NCBI RefSeq assembly: GCF_000255295.1
Contig: NC_017030.1
Location: 4,650,001-4,714,000, forward strand
Direction of reading: 5' to 3'
DNA: 64,000 bases
DNA from: Corallococcus coralloides DSM 2259
GTDB taxonomy: Bacteria > Myxococcota > Myxococcia > Myxococcales > Myxococcaceae
Every line of letters starts with the position of its first letter. Within the stretch, counting starts at the first letter, position 1. The position numbers and the translations under genes were made by a program. The notes below the pieces were generated by a model. That model had not been told where the DNA came from, searched no databases, and saw only the letters and a list, made by a program, of their open reading frames with translations. Of the stretch, positions 8,034-16,462 are shown one piece after another.

Positions 8034-9688
8034 GGGGGCGGTGGGTTGCGTTGGCCTTGTGGCTCGTGCCGCTGCTGCTCTTCGCGGTGGTTCCGGTCGT
8101 GGCGCTCCTGGTTCGGGGCGTGGGGGCGGCGACGGGGGGATTGGGTTCGGTGCTCTCGGCGGAGTCCGGGGCGCTGTTGAACACACTGGGCATTTCGCTG
8201 GGCGCGACGGCGTGGGCGCTGTGCCTGGGCGCTCCGCTGGCCTTGCTCCTGTTCCGCACGGACCTGCCCCTGCGTGGCGCGTTCACCGTGCTGTTCACGC
8301 TGCCTTCCGCCATCCCCGCGTTCATCTGGGGCATGGGGTGGCTGTCGCTCGCGAGCCCTCGTGCTGGCTACCTGAACCGCATGCTGGGCGCGGACGTGTT
8401 CGACCTCTATGGCGCGGCGGGCATCGCGTTCGTGGAGGGACTTTCGGGCCTGCCGCTGGTGCTGCTCGCCGGGGCCGCGGCGCTTCGGCGCGTGGATCCG
8501 GCTCTGGAAGAGGCGGCTCGCGTCTGTGGCGCTTCGCCACTTCGCGCCGTGCTGAACACCACCGTGCCCCTGGTGATGCCCGCGCTGTTGTCTGGCGCGG
8601 TGATGGTGTTCCTCATGGCTGCGTCGTCCTTCGGCGTGCCGTACCTGCTTGGCGTGTCGGCGTCGCCGCCCACCCGTGTGCTCACCACCCGTATCTATGA
8701 ACTGGTGCTGCTGGGCAGCGAGGAGGGATTGCCACGGGCGTCGGTGCTCGCGTCGTTCCTCCTGCTGGTGACGCCGCTGGCGCTGGGACTGACCTGGATG
8801 CTGGGCCGAAGCGGTCGGGTGCGGTTGAGCGCGGGCAAGGGCGTGTCTCCTCGCGTGCTTGCGTTGGGGGCGTGGCGGACTGTCGCTCTGGCCGGTGTGG
8901 GCCTCGTGGGTGGGGTGCTGGTGGTGCTGCCCCTGGCGGCCATCCTGCTCACTTCGCTGCAACGCAGCTTCGGCGCGGCACTGACCTGGGACACGCTGAC
9001 GCTGTCGCACTGGTCCGGGGTGCTTGGGGATGCGCGCACGCTCCGGGCCACCGGGCGCAGTGTGTTGCTCGCGGCCGGGGCGGGGCTGCTCGTGGTGGGG
9101 CTGGGCCTTTCGGCGGCGCTCCTTCGGCGGGCCTTCCGTCGCGGCGGCGCGGGCGTGGAGGCCATGGCGGTGTGGCCCTTCGCGGTTCCGGGCACGGTGC
9201 TGGCGCTCGCGCTGCTGGTGGCGTTCTCTCGGGACTGGCGGCTGGTGGTGCTGGACCGCTTCGCGTTCGTGCTGGCCCTGGCGCATACACCGTGGCTGAT
9301 GCTCGTGGGTTACGTGGGGAAGTACCTGGCGCTCGGCGAGCGCAACAGCTCCGAGGCCCTGGCCCAGGTGGACCCTTCGCTCGCGGAGGCTGCTCGCGTC
9401 GGCGGTGCAGGGCCTGGGCGGGCGTTCGTGGACGCGACACTGCCGCTGCTCCGGCCCGCGCTCACGGTGGCGTTCGTGCTCGCGTTCCTCGCGTGCGCCA
9501 CGGAGATCACCTTGTCCGTGCTGCTGGTGCCCGCGGGCTCCGAGGTGCTGGGCACGCTGTTGTTCGAGTTGCAGAGCTATGCGGACCCGGCCGCCGCGGC
9601 CGTGCTCGCTTGCGCGTTCGTGGCGCTGGTGGTCGCGGGGCAGGCGGTGCTGGCGTGGGCCCGGCGTCGCGTACCGGAGGTGCGGTGA
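8030..9688 (+). CDS. Iron-type ABC transporter double permease (FbpB/ThiP-like)
   Basis: Inner-membrane permease of 552 residues containing two fused BPD-type transport domains, about twelve membrane helices in all. Each half carries an EAA loop for ATPase contact: EAARVCGASPLRAVLNTTVP and, in the second half, EAARVGGAGPGRAFVDATLP. Such fused permeases are usual for ferric iron and thiamine importers. The ATG at 8030 overlaps the stop of the preceding repeat frame and has GGGGG about eight bases upstream. Its stop overlaps the ATPase start (GTGA), so these two genes are translationally coupled. Confidence 0.92.
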   Translation: MRGRWVALALWLVPLLLFAVVPVVALLVRGVGAATGGLGSVLSAESGALLNTLGISLGATAWALCLGAPLALLLFRTDLPLRGAFTVLFTLPSAIPAFIWGMGWLSLASPRAGYLNRMLGADVFDLYGAAGIAFVEGLSGLPLVLLAGAAALRRVDPALEEAARVCGASPLRAVLNTTVPLVMPALLSGAVMVFLMAASSFGVPYLLGVSASPPTRVLTTRIYELVLLGSEEGLPRASVLASFLLLVTPLALGLTWMLGRSGRVRLSAGKGVSPRVLALGAWRTVALAGVGLVGGVLVVLPLAAILLTSLQRSFGAALTWDTLTLSHWSGVLGDARTLRATGRSVLLAAGAGLLVVGLGLSAALLRRAFRRGGAGVEAMAVWPFAVPGTVLALALLVAFSRDWRLVVLDRFAFVLALAHTPWLMLVGYVGKYLALGERNSSEALAQVDPSLAEAARVGGAGPGRAFVDATLPLLRPALTVAFVLAFLACATEITLSVLLVPAGSEVLGTLLFELQSYADPAAAAVLACAFVALVVAGQAVLAWARRRVPEVR

Positions 9689-10722
9689 TAGCGGCCATCG
9701 TCCTGGAGGACCTGGTCAAGGCGTACGGCGGGATGCCCGTGGTGCGTGGCTTGAGCCTGCAAGTGGGGCAGGGCGAGCTGGTGTCCCTGCTGGGCCCTTC
9801 TGGATGCGGGAAGACGACGACGCTGCGGATGCTCGCGGGGTTGGAACATCCGGACGCGGGCGTCATCCGCCTCGGGGAGGAAGTGGTCGCCGGCCCCGGC
9901 GTGCGTGTTCCTCCCGAGAAGCGCGGCCTGGGAATGGTGTTCCAGAGCTACGCCATCTGGCCGCATCGCAGCGTCGAGGCGAACGTCGCCTATCCGCTGG
10001 CGCTCCGGAAGGTGCCTCGCCACGAGATGGCTTCACGCGTGCGCGAAGCCCTGCGCTGGGTGCGGCTGGAGGCCTATGCGGCGCGGATGCCGCATGAGCT
10101 GTCCGGTGGACAGTTGCAGCGCGTGGCGCTCGCGCGGGCGCTGGTGGCGGGGCCTCGCGTGCTGCTGTTGGACGAACCCCTTTCAAACCTGGACGCCGCC
10201 CTGCGCGAGGAGCTGCGCGCGGAGATCGCCGCGCTGCGGGCCCGGCTGGGCACGACGCTGGTGTTCGTCACGCATGATCAGGGCGAGGCCCTGGCCCTGT
10301 CGGATCGCATCGCCGTGATGAACCGGGGCGTCATCGAACAGGTGGATACGCCGGAGCGGCTGTACCGGGAACCGGCGACGCCGTTCGTCGCGGGCTTCGT
10401 CGGGGGCGCGAACGTGCTGCGGGGCGAGGTGCGCGCGGGCGGCTTCCACTGCGCGGGGACGGAGACCGCGTTCGACCTGCCCGTGGATGCGAAGCCCGGG
10501 CCGGGGACGCTGGTGGTGCGTCCGGAGGACCTGGAGCTGGGGGAGACCGGAACGCCCCTGGTGCTCTCCGCTCGCCTGTTCCTGGGGCATGCGGCGGAGT
10601 ACCGGTTCCCGGTGGGAGATGCGTTCCTGCGCGTCATCGGGCCGGCGCTGGAGGGCGTGCGCGCCGGTCAGACGCTCCGCGTCCGCGTGCGCAAGGCCAC
10701 GGTGTTCGACGCGGGCGCCTGA
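9685..10722 (+). CDS. ABC transporter ATPase with TOBE-like tail (FbpC/PotA type)
   Basis: Energises the import system encoded upstream. It has 345 residues, with Walker A GPSGCGKTT at 37-45, signature LSGGQLQRVALARAL, Walker B LLLDEPLSNLD and switch His in VFVTHDQGEA. Beyond about residue 240 comes a C-terminal beta-rich segment (NVLRGEVRAGG, LVVRPEDLELG) that fits a TOBE regulatory/substrate-sensing domain. The start is GTG 9685, overlapping the permease stop and preceded by GGAGG at 9676-9680. The operon appears to end here: the next gene is convergent, only 3 bp beyond the stop. Confidence 0.93.
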   Translation: MIAAIVLEDLVKAYGGMPVVRGLSLQVGQGELVSLLGPSGCGKTTTLRMLAGLEHPDAGVIRLGEEVVAGPGVRVPPEKRGLGMVFQSYAIWPHRSVEANVAYPLALRKVPRHEMASRVREALRWVRLEAYAARMPHELSGGQLQRVALARALVAGPRVLLLDEPLSNLDAALREELRAEIAALRARLGTTLVFVTHDQGEALALSDRIAVMNRGVIEQVDTPERLYREPATPFVAGFVGGANVLRGEVRAGGFHCAGTETAFDLPVDAKPGPGTLVVRPEDLELGETGTPLVLSARLFLGHAAEYRFPVGDAFLRVIGPALEGVRAGQTLRVRVRKATVFDAGA

Positions 10723-10725
10723 GGC

Positions 10726-11337
10726 TCAGTACAGCGTCGTCTTCACCCGGGCTGGCAGCTCGCGGTCGTACTCGCCGCCGTCGAAGTTCTCCGGACTCAG
10801 CGCCTCGAGGATGGAGCCGGGGCTTGGGAACTCGGCGCGGGCGACTTGCCGTGCAGGGTCCCAGAGTCCGGAGCGGATCAACGCGCGGCTGCACTGGAAG
10901 TAGACCGTCTCCACGGCGATGCGCAGCACGGAGCGCGGCGCCTTCCCATCGAAGGTGAAGCGCTCGAGCATGGACGGCTCGATGACGATGCTCGCCCGGC
11001 CGTTGACGCGCAGGGTTTCGTTCACACCCGGGACGAAGAACAGCAGCGCGACGCGCGGATCCGCCAGGATGTTCCGCAGCGAGTCCATGCGGTTGTTGCC
11101 CCGGCGGTCGGGCAGCAGCAGCGTGTGCGCGTCCTCGATGACCACGAACCCGGCGGGGTCTCCTCGCGGCGAGGCATCCAGCCCTCCAGGGCCGGATGTG
11201 GCGAGGACCATGAACGGCGAGCGTTCAATGAAGGGCCGGTACGCCGGGTGGAGGTGGTCCACCTCCTTGAGCACGGACGACTTCCCGGGAACCCCGTACA
11301 GGCGTTCGAGCGTCTCCACATCGGTCACGGTCTTCAT
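10726..11337 (-). CDS. Pyridoxamine 5'-phosphate oxidase-fold FMN protein
   Basis: A 203-residue flavin-binding split-barrel protein of the PPOX superfamily, in the subgroup that opens with a helical segment and MVLATSGPGGLDASPRGDPAGFV. FMN-contact features such as LLLPDRRGNNRMDSLRNIL and VALLFFVPG are visible. Members often reduce small molecules or handle haem or F420; this one cannot be assigned. ATG 11337 has GGAGG upstream. It is divergent from the AhpD-like gene at 11457, and the shared 119-bp region carries the predicted ECF41 promoter facing the other way, so co-regulation is possible but not shown. Confidence 0.85.
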   Translation of the reverse strand: MKTVTDVETLERLYGVPGKSSVLKEVDHLHPAYRPFIERSPFMVLATSGPGGLDASPRGDPAGFVVIEDAHTLLLPDRRGNNRMDSLRNILADPRVALLFFVPGVNETLRVNGRASIVIEPSMLERFTFDGKAPRSVLRIAVETVYFQCSRALIRSGLWDPARQVARAEFPSPGSILEALSPENFDGGEYDRELPARVKTTLY

Positions 11338-11381
11338 CCGGGGGCGCCTCCTGGGCCCTTCTTAGGCCTTTAAAATGGCCA

Positions 11382-11409
11382 TGTCACACGCGGCACCGGC
11401 TGCGTCGTC
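11382..11409 (+). promoter_or_regulatory. Candidate ECF41-type promoter, copy 1
   Basis: TGTCACA at 11382-11388 is followed by CGTC at 11403-11406 and again at 11406-11409, giving spacers of 14 or 17 bp. TGTCACA with a downstream CGTC is the promoter pattern I recall for ECF41 sigma factors, and an ECF41 gene lies 1.1 kb downstream. It is about 50 bp before the first AhpD-like gene. An identical arrangement occurs before the second copy. Confidence 0.65.
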
Positions 11410-11456
11410 CTGGGGATGGAAGGGCACTTCGCCCCCTCCAGAACGAGGACCTACAC

Positions 11457-11918
11457 ATGAAGCCCCGGATGAATGCCTTCGCGGTCGCGCCGGACGCTCT
11501 CGGTCTCATGGTGGATTTCAGCAAGAACGTGGAGGCCTTGGGGCTGGAGCCAGGCCTCTGCGAGCTGGTCAAGATCCGCTCGTCCCAGATCAACGGCTGC
11601 GCCTTCTGCATCCACCTGCACACCCGCGACGCCCGTGCCCAGGGGATGAGCGAGGAGCGCATCTACCTGCTGGACGGCTGGCGTGAGTCGCCGCTGTACA
11701 CCGAGCGCGAGCGCGCGGCCCTGGGCTGGACGGAGGCCCTGACGCTCGTCTCGGAGACGCACGCACCCGACGAGGACTACGCCGCGCTCAAGCCGCACTT
11801 CACCGAAGAGGAGATCGTGAAGCTGACCCTCATGATTGGCGTCATCAACGTCGCGAACCGGATCATCCTCGGCTTCCGGGCCGTGCACCCGGTGACGCCT
11901 CGCAGTGAAGCCGCCTGA
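11457..11918 (+). CDS. AhpD-like carboxymuconolactone decarboxylase family protein, copy 1
   Basis: A 153-residue all-helical protein of the CMD/AhpD family with the redox motif CAFCIH (CxxC plus His) in NGCAFCIHLHTRDARAQG. Such proteins reduce peroxides or act in unidentified redox steps and are the classic partner genes of ECF41 sigma factors. ATG 11457 follows GAGGACC. By my count it differs from the next gene product at about 20 of 153 residues, and the duplication includes the promoter. Its 3' end still carries the bases that in copy 2 form the sigma-factor start, so it looks like the relic side of a tandem duplication. Confidence 0.9.
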   Translation: MKPRMNAFAVAPDALGLMVDFSKNVEALGLEPGLCELVKIRSSQINGCAFCIHLHTRDARAQGMSEERIYLLDGWRESPLYTERERAALGWTEALTLVSETHAPDEDYAALKPHFTEEEIVKLTLMIGVINVANRIILGFRAVHPVTPRSEAA

Positions 11919-11944
11919 GCCTCGAATCGCTTTTTAAATGCCCA

Positions 11945-11972
11945 TGTCACACGCGGTACCCGCTGCGTCGTC
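11945..11972 (+). promoter_or_regulatory. Candidate ECF41-type promoter, copy 2
   Basis: TGTCACA at 11945-11951 with CGTC at 11966-11969 and 11969-11972, the same spacing as in copy 1. It drives the second AhpD-like gene and, through it, the overlapping sigma gene, so the sigma factor probably activates itself. Confidence 0.65.
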
Positions 11973-12021
11973 CTGGGGATGGAAGGGCACTTCGCCCCAC
12001 CCAAAGAATGAGGACCTACAC

Positions 12022-12483
12022 ATGAAGACCCGAATGAATCCCTTCGCTGTCGCGCCGGACGCCGTCAACCTCATGCTCGAGTTCAGCAAGAAGGTGGAGG
12101 CCCTGGGGCTGGAGCCGAGCCTCCGCGAGCTGGTGAAGATCCGCTCCTCGCAGCTCAACGGCTGCGCGTTCTGCATCCACATGCACACCCGCGACGCCCG
12201 TGCCCAGGGGATGAGCGAGGAGCGCATCTACCTGCTGGACGGCTGGCGCGAGTCGCCGCTGTACACCGAGCGCGAGCGCGCGGCCCTGGGCTGGACGGAG
12301 GCACTCACGCTGGTTTCCCAGACGCACGCCCCGGATGAGGACTACGCTGCGCTCAAGCCGCACTTCACCGAAGAGGAGATCGTGAAGCTGACCCTCATGA
12401 TTGGTGTCATCAACTCCTGGAACCGGTTCGCCATCGGCTTCCGGTCCATCCACCCGGTGACCGCTCGCAGTGAAGCCGCCTGA
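12022..12483 (+). CDS. AhpD-like carboxymuconolactone decarboxylase family protein, copy 2
   Basis: Paralogue of the preceding gene, 153 residues with the same CAFCIH redox motif. Differences cluster in the N-terminal ~25 residues and near the end (GVINSWNRFAIGF versus GVINVANRIILGF), which could alter the substrate pocket. The start is ATG 12022 preceded by GAGGACC; an in-frame ATG at 11938 lies upstream of the predicted transcription start and is rejected. Its last 14 bases overlap the sigma-factor gene, the arrangement expected when this copy is the original operon partner. Confidence 0.9.
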   Translation: MKTRMNPFAVAPDAVNLMLEFSKKVEALGLEPSLRELVKIRSSQLNGCAFCIHMHTRDARAQGMSEERIYLLDGWRESPLYTERERAALGWTEALTLVSQTHAPDEDYAALKPHFTEEEIVKLTLMIGVINSWNRFAIGFRSIHPVTARSEAA

Positions 12484-13348
12484 CCCGAGCCCCGCGGACG
12501 TCTTCGACCCGCTCCGCCCCCGGCTGCTCCGCATCGCGTACCGGATGCTGGGCATCGTCGCGGAGGCGGAGGACGTGGTGCAGGAGGCGTATCTCCGTTG
12601 GCACCAGACCGACCGCGACGCCGTACGGGACGCGGAGGCCGTGCTCGTCCGCACGGTGACGCGCCTGTGCCTGGACGTCCTGAAGTCCGCGCGCGTCCGG
12701 CGCGAGGAGTACGTGGGGACCTGGCTTCCAGAGCCCATCATCGAGACAGTGGAGGGCGACGACTTGACGCTGACCCTGATGATGGCCCTGGAGCGCCTGT
12801 CCCCGCTGGAGCGCGCCGCGTTCCTCCTGCACGACGTGTTCGGCATGGACTTCGAGCAGGTGGCGAAGGCCATCGACCGCGATCCCGCGGCGTGCCGCCA
12901 GCTCGCCAGCCGGGCCCGGGCCCACGTGCAGGAGGCCCGGCCCCGCTTCCCCGTGACCGAGGCGAAGGGCCACGAGCTGGCCTCGGCGTTCCATGCCGCG
13001 TCCCGGAGCGGTGACACGCACGCGCTCCAGGCACTGCTGGCCCAGGACGTCATCCTGTACTCCGATGGCGGCGGCAAGGCGAAGGCGGTGCTCAATCCCA
13101 TCTATGGCCAGGAGAAGATCGTGCGCATGCTCGAGGCGTTCGTCCGGCGCACGGGCGTGAACTCGTCTCAGCTCGTGTACGAGGGCACCATCGACGGCCT
13201 GCCCGCGTTCGTCACGCTGGAGGCGGATGGAACGCTGCAGACCACGGCGCTCGGCATCGAGGACGGCCGCATCGTCGCCCTCTACATCACGCGCAACCCC
13301 GACAAGCTGATGGGCATCCGGCGGGCAGTGGGCGGCGAGCCGTCGTAG
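12470..13348 (+). CDS. ECF41-family sigma factor with C-terminal SnoaL-like domain (SigJ-like)
   Basis: Alternative sigma factor of 292 residues. Sigma-2 spans about residues 10-75 (RIAYRMLGIVAEAEDVVQEAYLRW) and sigma-4 about 105-160 (LSPLERAAFLLHDVFGMDFEQV). The extra C-terminal NTF2/SnoaL-like domain carries the ECF41 hallmarks DGGGK (in YSDGGGKAKAV) and NPDKL close to the end; in the family this domain replaces an anti-sigma factor and tunes activity. The start is GTG 12470, inside the end of the AhpD-like gene; no strong Shine-Dalgarno sequence is seen, consistent with coupling. Two upstream ECF41-type promoters suggest self-regulation together with the two AhpD-like genes. Confidence 0.92.
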   Translation: MKPPDPSPADVFDPLRPRLLRIAYRMLGIVAEAEDVVQEAYLRWHQTDRDAVRDAEAVLVRTVTRLCLDVLKSARVRREEYVGTWLPEPIIETVEGDDLTLTLMMALERLSPLERAAFLLHDVFGMDFEQVAKAIDRDPAACRQLASRARAHVQEARPRFPVTEAKGHELASAFHAASRSGDTHALQALLAQDVILYSDGGGKAKAVLNPIYGQEKIVRMLEAFVRRTGVNSSQLVYEGTIDGLPAFVTLEADGTLQTTALGIEDGRIVALYITRNPDKLMGIRRAVGGEPS

Positions 13349-13352
13349 GGCT

Positions 13353-14246
13353 TCAGTGCGCGGCGAAGGACTCGCGCGCGAACTCGACGAACCGGAGCAG
13401 GGCCGGGGAGCTTCCGGCCTTGCGCCACGCGATGACGGTGTTCGTCACCGGCGCGTCCTCCGGCAGGTCGATGAAGGCCACGCCGGAGTGGTGCTCCGTG
13501 TCGGGCGTGTGCGGCATGGGCGCGATGCCGAAGCCCGCGGAGACGAACCAGATCTTCGTCGCGACGTTCTGCGCGTACTGGCGCACCGCCGGTTCGACCC
13601 CCGCGTCGCGGAGCCGGTCGAAGAACCCCGCGTAGTAGTCCGGTGGAGCGACGCCGGGCTCCACCAGGACGAGCGGTTCATCGCGCAGGTCCTTCCACGC
13701 CACCGCCTTGCGCTTCGCGAATGGATGCCGCGAGGGCACCGCCAGCCGGAAGGGTTCCCGCCGGATGAAGTGCGAGACGACATCCGGAGGCATCCGCTCG
13801 CGAGGACGCAGGATGCCCACGTCCAGCGTGCCCCGCTCCAGTGCCTCCAGCTGCCATGCGGACGGATGGTTGCTCAGCTCGATGTGGACGCCCGGCATCT
13901 TCTTCTGGAAGGCCCGGAGCATCGCCGCGAACCGGGGCGTCGCGAACGACGAGATGAGGCCCAGCACCAGCACGTCCTGTTCGCCCCGGGCCTGCCGGGC
14001 CGCGTGCTCCTGGAACCGCTTCGCGCGCTCCAGGAGTTGGTGCGCTTCCGGCAGCAGCTCGCGTCCCAGCTTCGTGAGGCGCACCGCGCGGGCTTCGCGC
14101 TCGAAGAGGGCTCCGCCCAGCTCCGCTTCGAACTTGCGGATCTGCTGACTGAGCGGCGGCTGGGCGATGTGCAGCCGCTTCGCGGCGCGGGTGAAGCTGA
14201 GCTCCTCCGCGACCGCGACGAAGTACCTCAGGTGGCGCAGCTCCAT
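13353..14246 (-). CDS. LysR-family transcriptional regulator
   Basis: A 297-residue LysR regulator starting MELRHLRYFVAVAEELSFTRAA with the N-terminal winged helix-turn-helix (residues 1-60; HIAQPPLSQQIRKFEAELG) and a two-lobed effector domain. The effector is unknown. ATG 14246 is the family-consistent start; a longer in-frame start at 14411 would run across the intergenic operator and into the MFS gene. It is divergent from the MFS gene at 14324, and a perfect inverted repeat sits between them, so it likely controls that exporter and itself. Confidence 0.92.
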   Translation of the reverse strand: MELRHLRYFVAVAEELSFTRAAKRLHIAQPPLSQQIRKFEAELGGALFEREARAVRLTKLGRELLPEAHQLLERAKRFQEHAARQARGEQDVLVLGLISSFATPRFAAMLRAFQKKMPGVHIELSNHPSAWQLEALERGTLDVGILRPRERMPPDVVSHFIRREPFRLAVPSRHPFAKRKAVAWKDLRDEPLVLVEPGVAPPDYYAGFFDRLRDAGVEPAVRQYAQNVATKIWFVSAGFGIAPMPHTPDTEHHSGVAFIDLPEDAPVTNTVIAWRKAGSSPALLRFVEFARESFAAH

Positions 14247-14261
14247 GGTCCATACGCTCCA

Positions 14262-14278
14262 GGTCTGGGTTCCAGACC
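14262..14278. promoter_or_regulatory. Inverted repeat in LysR-MFS intergenic region, candidate operator
   Basis: GGTCTGG (14262-14268) and CCAGACC (14272-14278) are perfect complements around GTT. The site is 16 bp from the LysR start and about 45 bp from the MFS start, and an AT-rich stretch (ATATATT) follows at about 14283. Position and symmetry fit a LysR binding site. Confidence 0.55.
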
Positions 14279-14323
14279 CAGGATATATTGGAAGTATGGA
14301 TGGGGGAGCGCTAGGCATGTCGC

Positions 14324-15547
14324 ATGGAGACCTCCTCCGCCGTGCTCCCCGCCGCCGTGCCGCAAGCCGCGCCGATGGACCGCCGGCTGCTGTGGACGAT
14401 GACGACGGCAACGGTGCTCGCGGTGGGCAACGTCTATTACAGCCAGCCGCTGCTGGGCGTCATCGCGCAGACCTTCGGCCTGTCCGCCTCCGCCGTGGGC
14501 TCCGTGCCGATGATGTCGCAGCTGGGCTACGTGGCCGGATTGGTGCTCCTGACGCCGCTGGGTGACGTGCTGGAGAAGCGCGGCCTGCTGGTGACCATGC
14601 TGGGGCTCGCGGCGGCGGCGCTCTTCGCGGCGGGCCTGGCGCCCACGTTCCCCCTGTTCCTGGTCGCCTGCGTGGCCATTGGCCTGACGTCCGTGCTGGT
14701 GCAGATCCTCATCCCGTTCGTCGCGGCGCTCAGCTCGCCCGAGGAGCGGGGGAGGAACCTGGGCGTGGTGCTCAGTGCCGCGCTGGTGGGCGTTCTCATC
14801 TCCCGCACGCTCAGCGGCTTCGTGGCCACGCACCTGGGCTGGCGCGGGGTGTACTTCGCGGCCGGTGCGACGATGGTGGGGCTGGCGATGACGCTGCGGC
14901 TGGGACTGCCTCGCTACGAGTCCTCCACGCGGCTGACGTACCCGCGCCTCCTGCAGTCGCTGTGGACGCTGCTGCGGGACGTGCCGGGACTGCGGGCCAT
15001 CGCGCTCACGGGCGCCCTGATGTACGCCGCGCTCTCCGCGTTCTGGGCGTCGCTGGCGTTCTTCCTGAGCAGTGACGCGTACCACCAGGGGCCGGGTACC
15101 GCGGGCATGTTCGGGCTCATCGGGACGGTGGGGGCGCTCGCCGCGAACGTCACGGGCCGGCACGCGCAGCGCATTGGCGCGCGGCGGATCGTTCGGGCGT
15201 GCATCGTCACGATGCTGGCGGCCTTCGGCGTCTTCGCTGTCTTCGGCACGCTGTGGGCCGGGCTCATCGCGGGCGTGGTGCTGCTGGACCTGGGGGCGCA
15301 GGCCGCCACGGTGTCCAACCAGACGGAGCTGTACCGCCTGCACCCCACGGCGCAGACGCGCCTCAACACGCTCTACAAGATGTTCTACTTCGTGGGTGGC
15401 GCCTGCGGTTCCGCGCTCTCCGCCATCTCGTGGGACCACGCGGGCTGGCGGGGCGTGTGCGCGGTGGGCGGTGGGTTCCTGGTCATCGCGTTCGTGTGGG
15501 AGCAGGTCCAGGCGCGGCGGGCCGCCGCATCGCCTTCCGTCACTTGA
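14324..15547 (+). CDS. MFS transporter (putative exporter)
   Basis: A 407-residue major facilitator protein with about twelve membrane helices. The loop after helix 2 has LGDVLEKRGLLVTMLG, in place of the usual GxxxDRxGRR, and helix 4-5 has EERGRNLGVVLSAALVG. It resembles YnfM/arabinose-polymer-efflux-type exporters that are often paired with LysR regulators. Start ATG 14324 is downstream of the inverted repeat. The 3' end overlaps the opposing second LysR gene by 8 bp. The substrate is unknown. Confidence 0.88.
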   Translation: METSSAVLPAAVPQAAPMDRRLLWTMTTATVLAVGNVYYSQPLLGVIAQTFGLSASAVGSVPMMSQLGYVAGLVLLTPLGDVLEKRGLLVTMLGLAAAALFAAGLAPTFPLFLVACVAIGLTSVLVQILIPFVAALSSPEERGRNLGVVLSAALVGVLISRTLSGFVATHLGWRGVYFAAGATMVGLAMTLRLGLPRYESSTRLTYPRLLQSLWTLLRDVPGLRAIALTGALMYAALSAFWASLAFFLSSDAYHQGPGTAGMFGLIGTVGALAANVTGRHAQRIGARRIVRACIVTMLAAFGVFAVFGTLWAGLIAGVVLLDLGAQAATVSNQTELYRLHPTAQTRLNTLYKMFYFVGGACGSALSAISWDHAGWRGVCAVGGGFLVIAFVWEQVQARRAAASPSVT

Positions 15548-16451
15548 CGGAGCCCGGCAGCTTCGCCGCGAGCGCATCGATGGCGACGCGAACGCGCACG
15601 GGCAGGTGCGGCGACGTGGGCCAGAGCGCGTGGATGTCGAAGCAGAGCCCCGGCAGGTCCGTCAGCACGCGCACCAGCTTCTTGTCGCGCACGGCGTCCT
15701 GGATGAGCCAGCAGGGCAGCCACGCCAGCCCCATGCCCGCGACGGCCGCGTCCATGATGGCCTCCAGGTCGTCGAAGCGCAGCCGTGACCGGGGGAGGAG
15801 CTCCACGTTCGTGCCGTCCTCCTGGGGAAACAGCCACGGGCGCGCCGTCCCGGAGCGGACGTAGCGGATGGTGTCGTGGCCGGACAGTGCTTCCAGCGTG
15901 CGCGGCGTGCCGTGCTTGCGGAGGTACGCGGGGGACGCGCAGACGGTCATGCGCTGGAAGCCCACGCGGCGGGCGGTGAGGCCGTCACCCGCGTCGAGTC
16001 CCCGCGTCCCGACGCTGCGAAGGACCAGGTCGAAGCCGTCCTCCAGCAGGTCCACGAGGCGGTCGTTGAACGACAGGTCCAGCTCCAGCTTCGGGTGTGC
16101 TCGGGCCAGGTCGCGCAGGATGGGCGCCACGCAGCGGCGGCCGTAGAGCACGGGCATGCTGACGCGCAGGCGGCCCGCGACCTCCTGCTTGCCGGATTCG
16201 AGCAGGGCCTCGCCCGCACGCAGTTCGCCCAGGGCGCGCAGGCATCGTTCGTAGAAGACCTGACCGTCCTGGGTCAGGCCCTGTGAGCGCGTGGTGCGGT
16301 GGAAGAGGCGCACGCCCAGCCGTTCCTCCAGTCGCGCCACCGTCTTGCCCACGGCGGAGCGCGACAGGTTCAGCTTCGTGGCCGCGGCGGAGAAGCCTCC
16401 GGCCTCCACGGCCTCCACGAAGACGGCCACGCCCTGAAGAGGATCGCTCAT
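15540..16451 (-). CDS. LysR-family transcriptional regulator
   Basis: A 303-residue LysR protein. The winged HTH is in the first 60 residues (FVEAVEAGGFSAAATKLNLS, then SRSAVGKTVARLEERLG), followed by an effector-binding domain of the CrgA/DntR-like type (RLRVSMPVLYGRRCVAPIL). ATG 16451 matches the usual short N-terminus; the frame extends 33 codons upstream without support. It is divergent from the dehydrogenase at 16578, with three TGTCGCC half-sites between, and convergent with the MFS gene. Confidence 0.92.
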   Translation of the reverse strand: MSDPLQGVAVFVEAVEAGGFSAAATKLNLSRSAVGKTVARLEERLGVRLFHRTTRSQGLTQDGQVFYERCLRALGELRAGEALLESGKQEVAGRLRVSMPVLYGRRCVAPILRDLARAHPKLELDLSFNDRLVDLLEDGFDLVLRSVGTRGLDAGDGLTARRVGFQRMTVCASPAYLRKHGTPRTLEALSGHDTIRYVRSGTARPWLFPQEDGTNVELLPRSRLRFDDLEAIMDAAVAGMGLAWLPCWLIQDAVRDKKLVRVLTDLPGLCFDIHALWPTSPHLPVRVRVAIDALAAKLPGSVK

Positions 16452-16462
16452 GGTCCAACCAT

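Larger units (their letters stand above)
11370..12490. repeat. Tandem duplication of promoter plus AhpD-like gene, unit about 0.56 kb
   Basis: Copy 1 runs from about 11370 to 11926 and copy 2 from about 11934 to 12490; the genes start 565 bp apart and the TGTCACA boxes 563 bp apart. Identity covers the ECF41-type promoter, the leader, the whole gene and the first bases of the sigma gene (GTGAAGCCGCCTGA). The copies have diverged, mostly at silent sites and near the C-terminus of the protein, so the event is not recent. Confidence 0.9.

Noticed and set aside
7544-9286. 580-codon minus-strand frame across the repeats and permease
   Set aside because: Low-complexity His/Arg/Gln translation antisense to an evident permease with two EAA loops.
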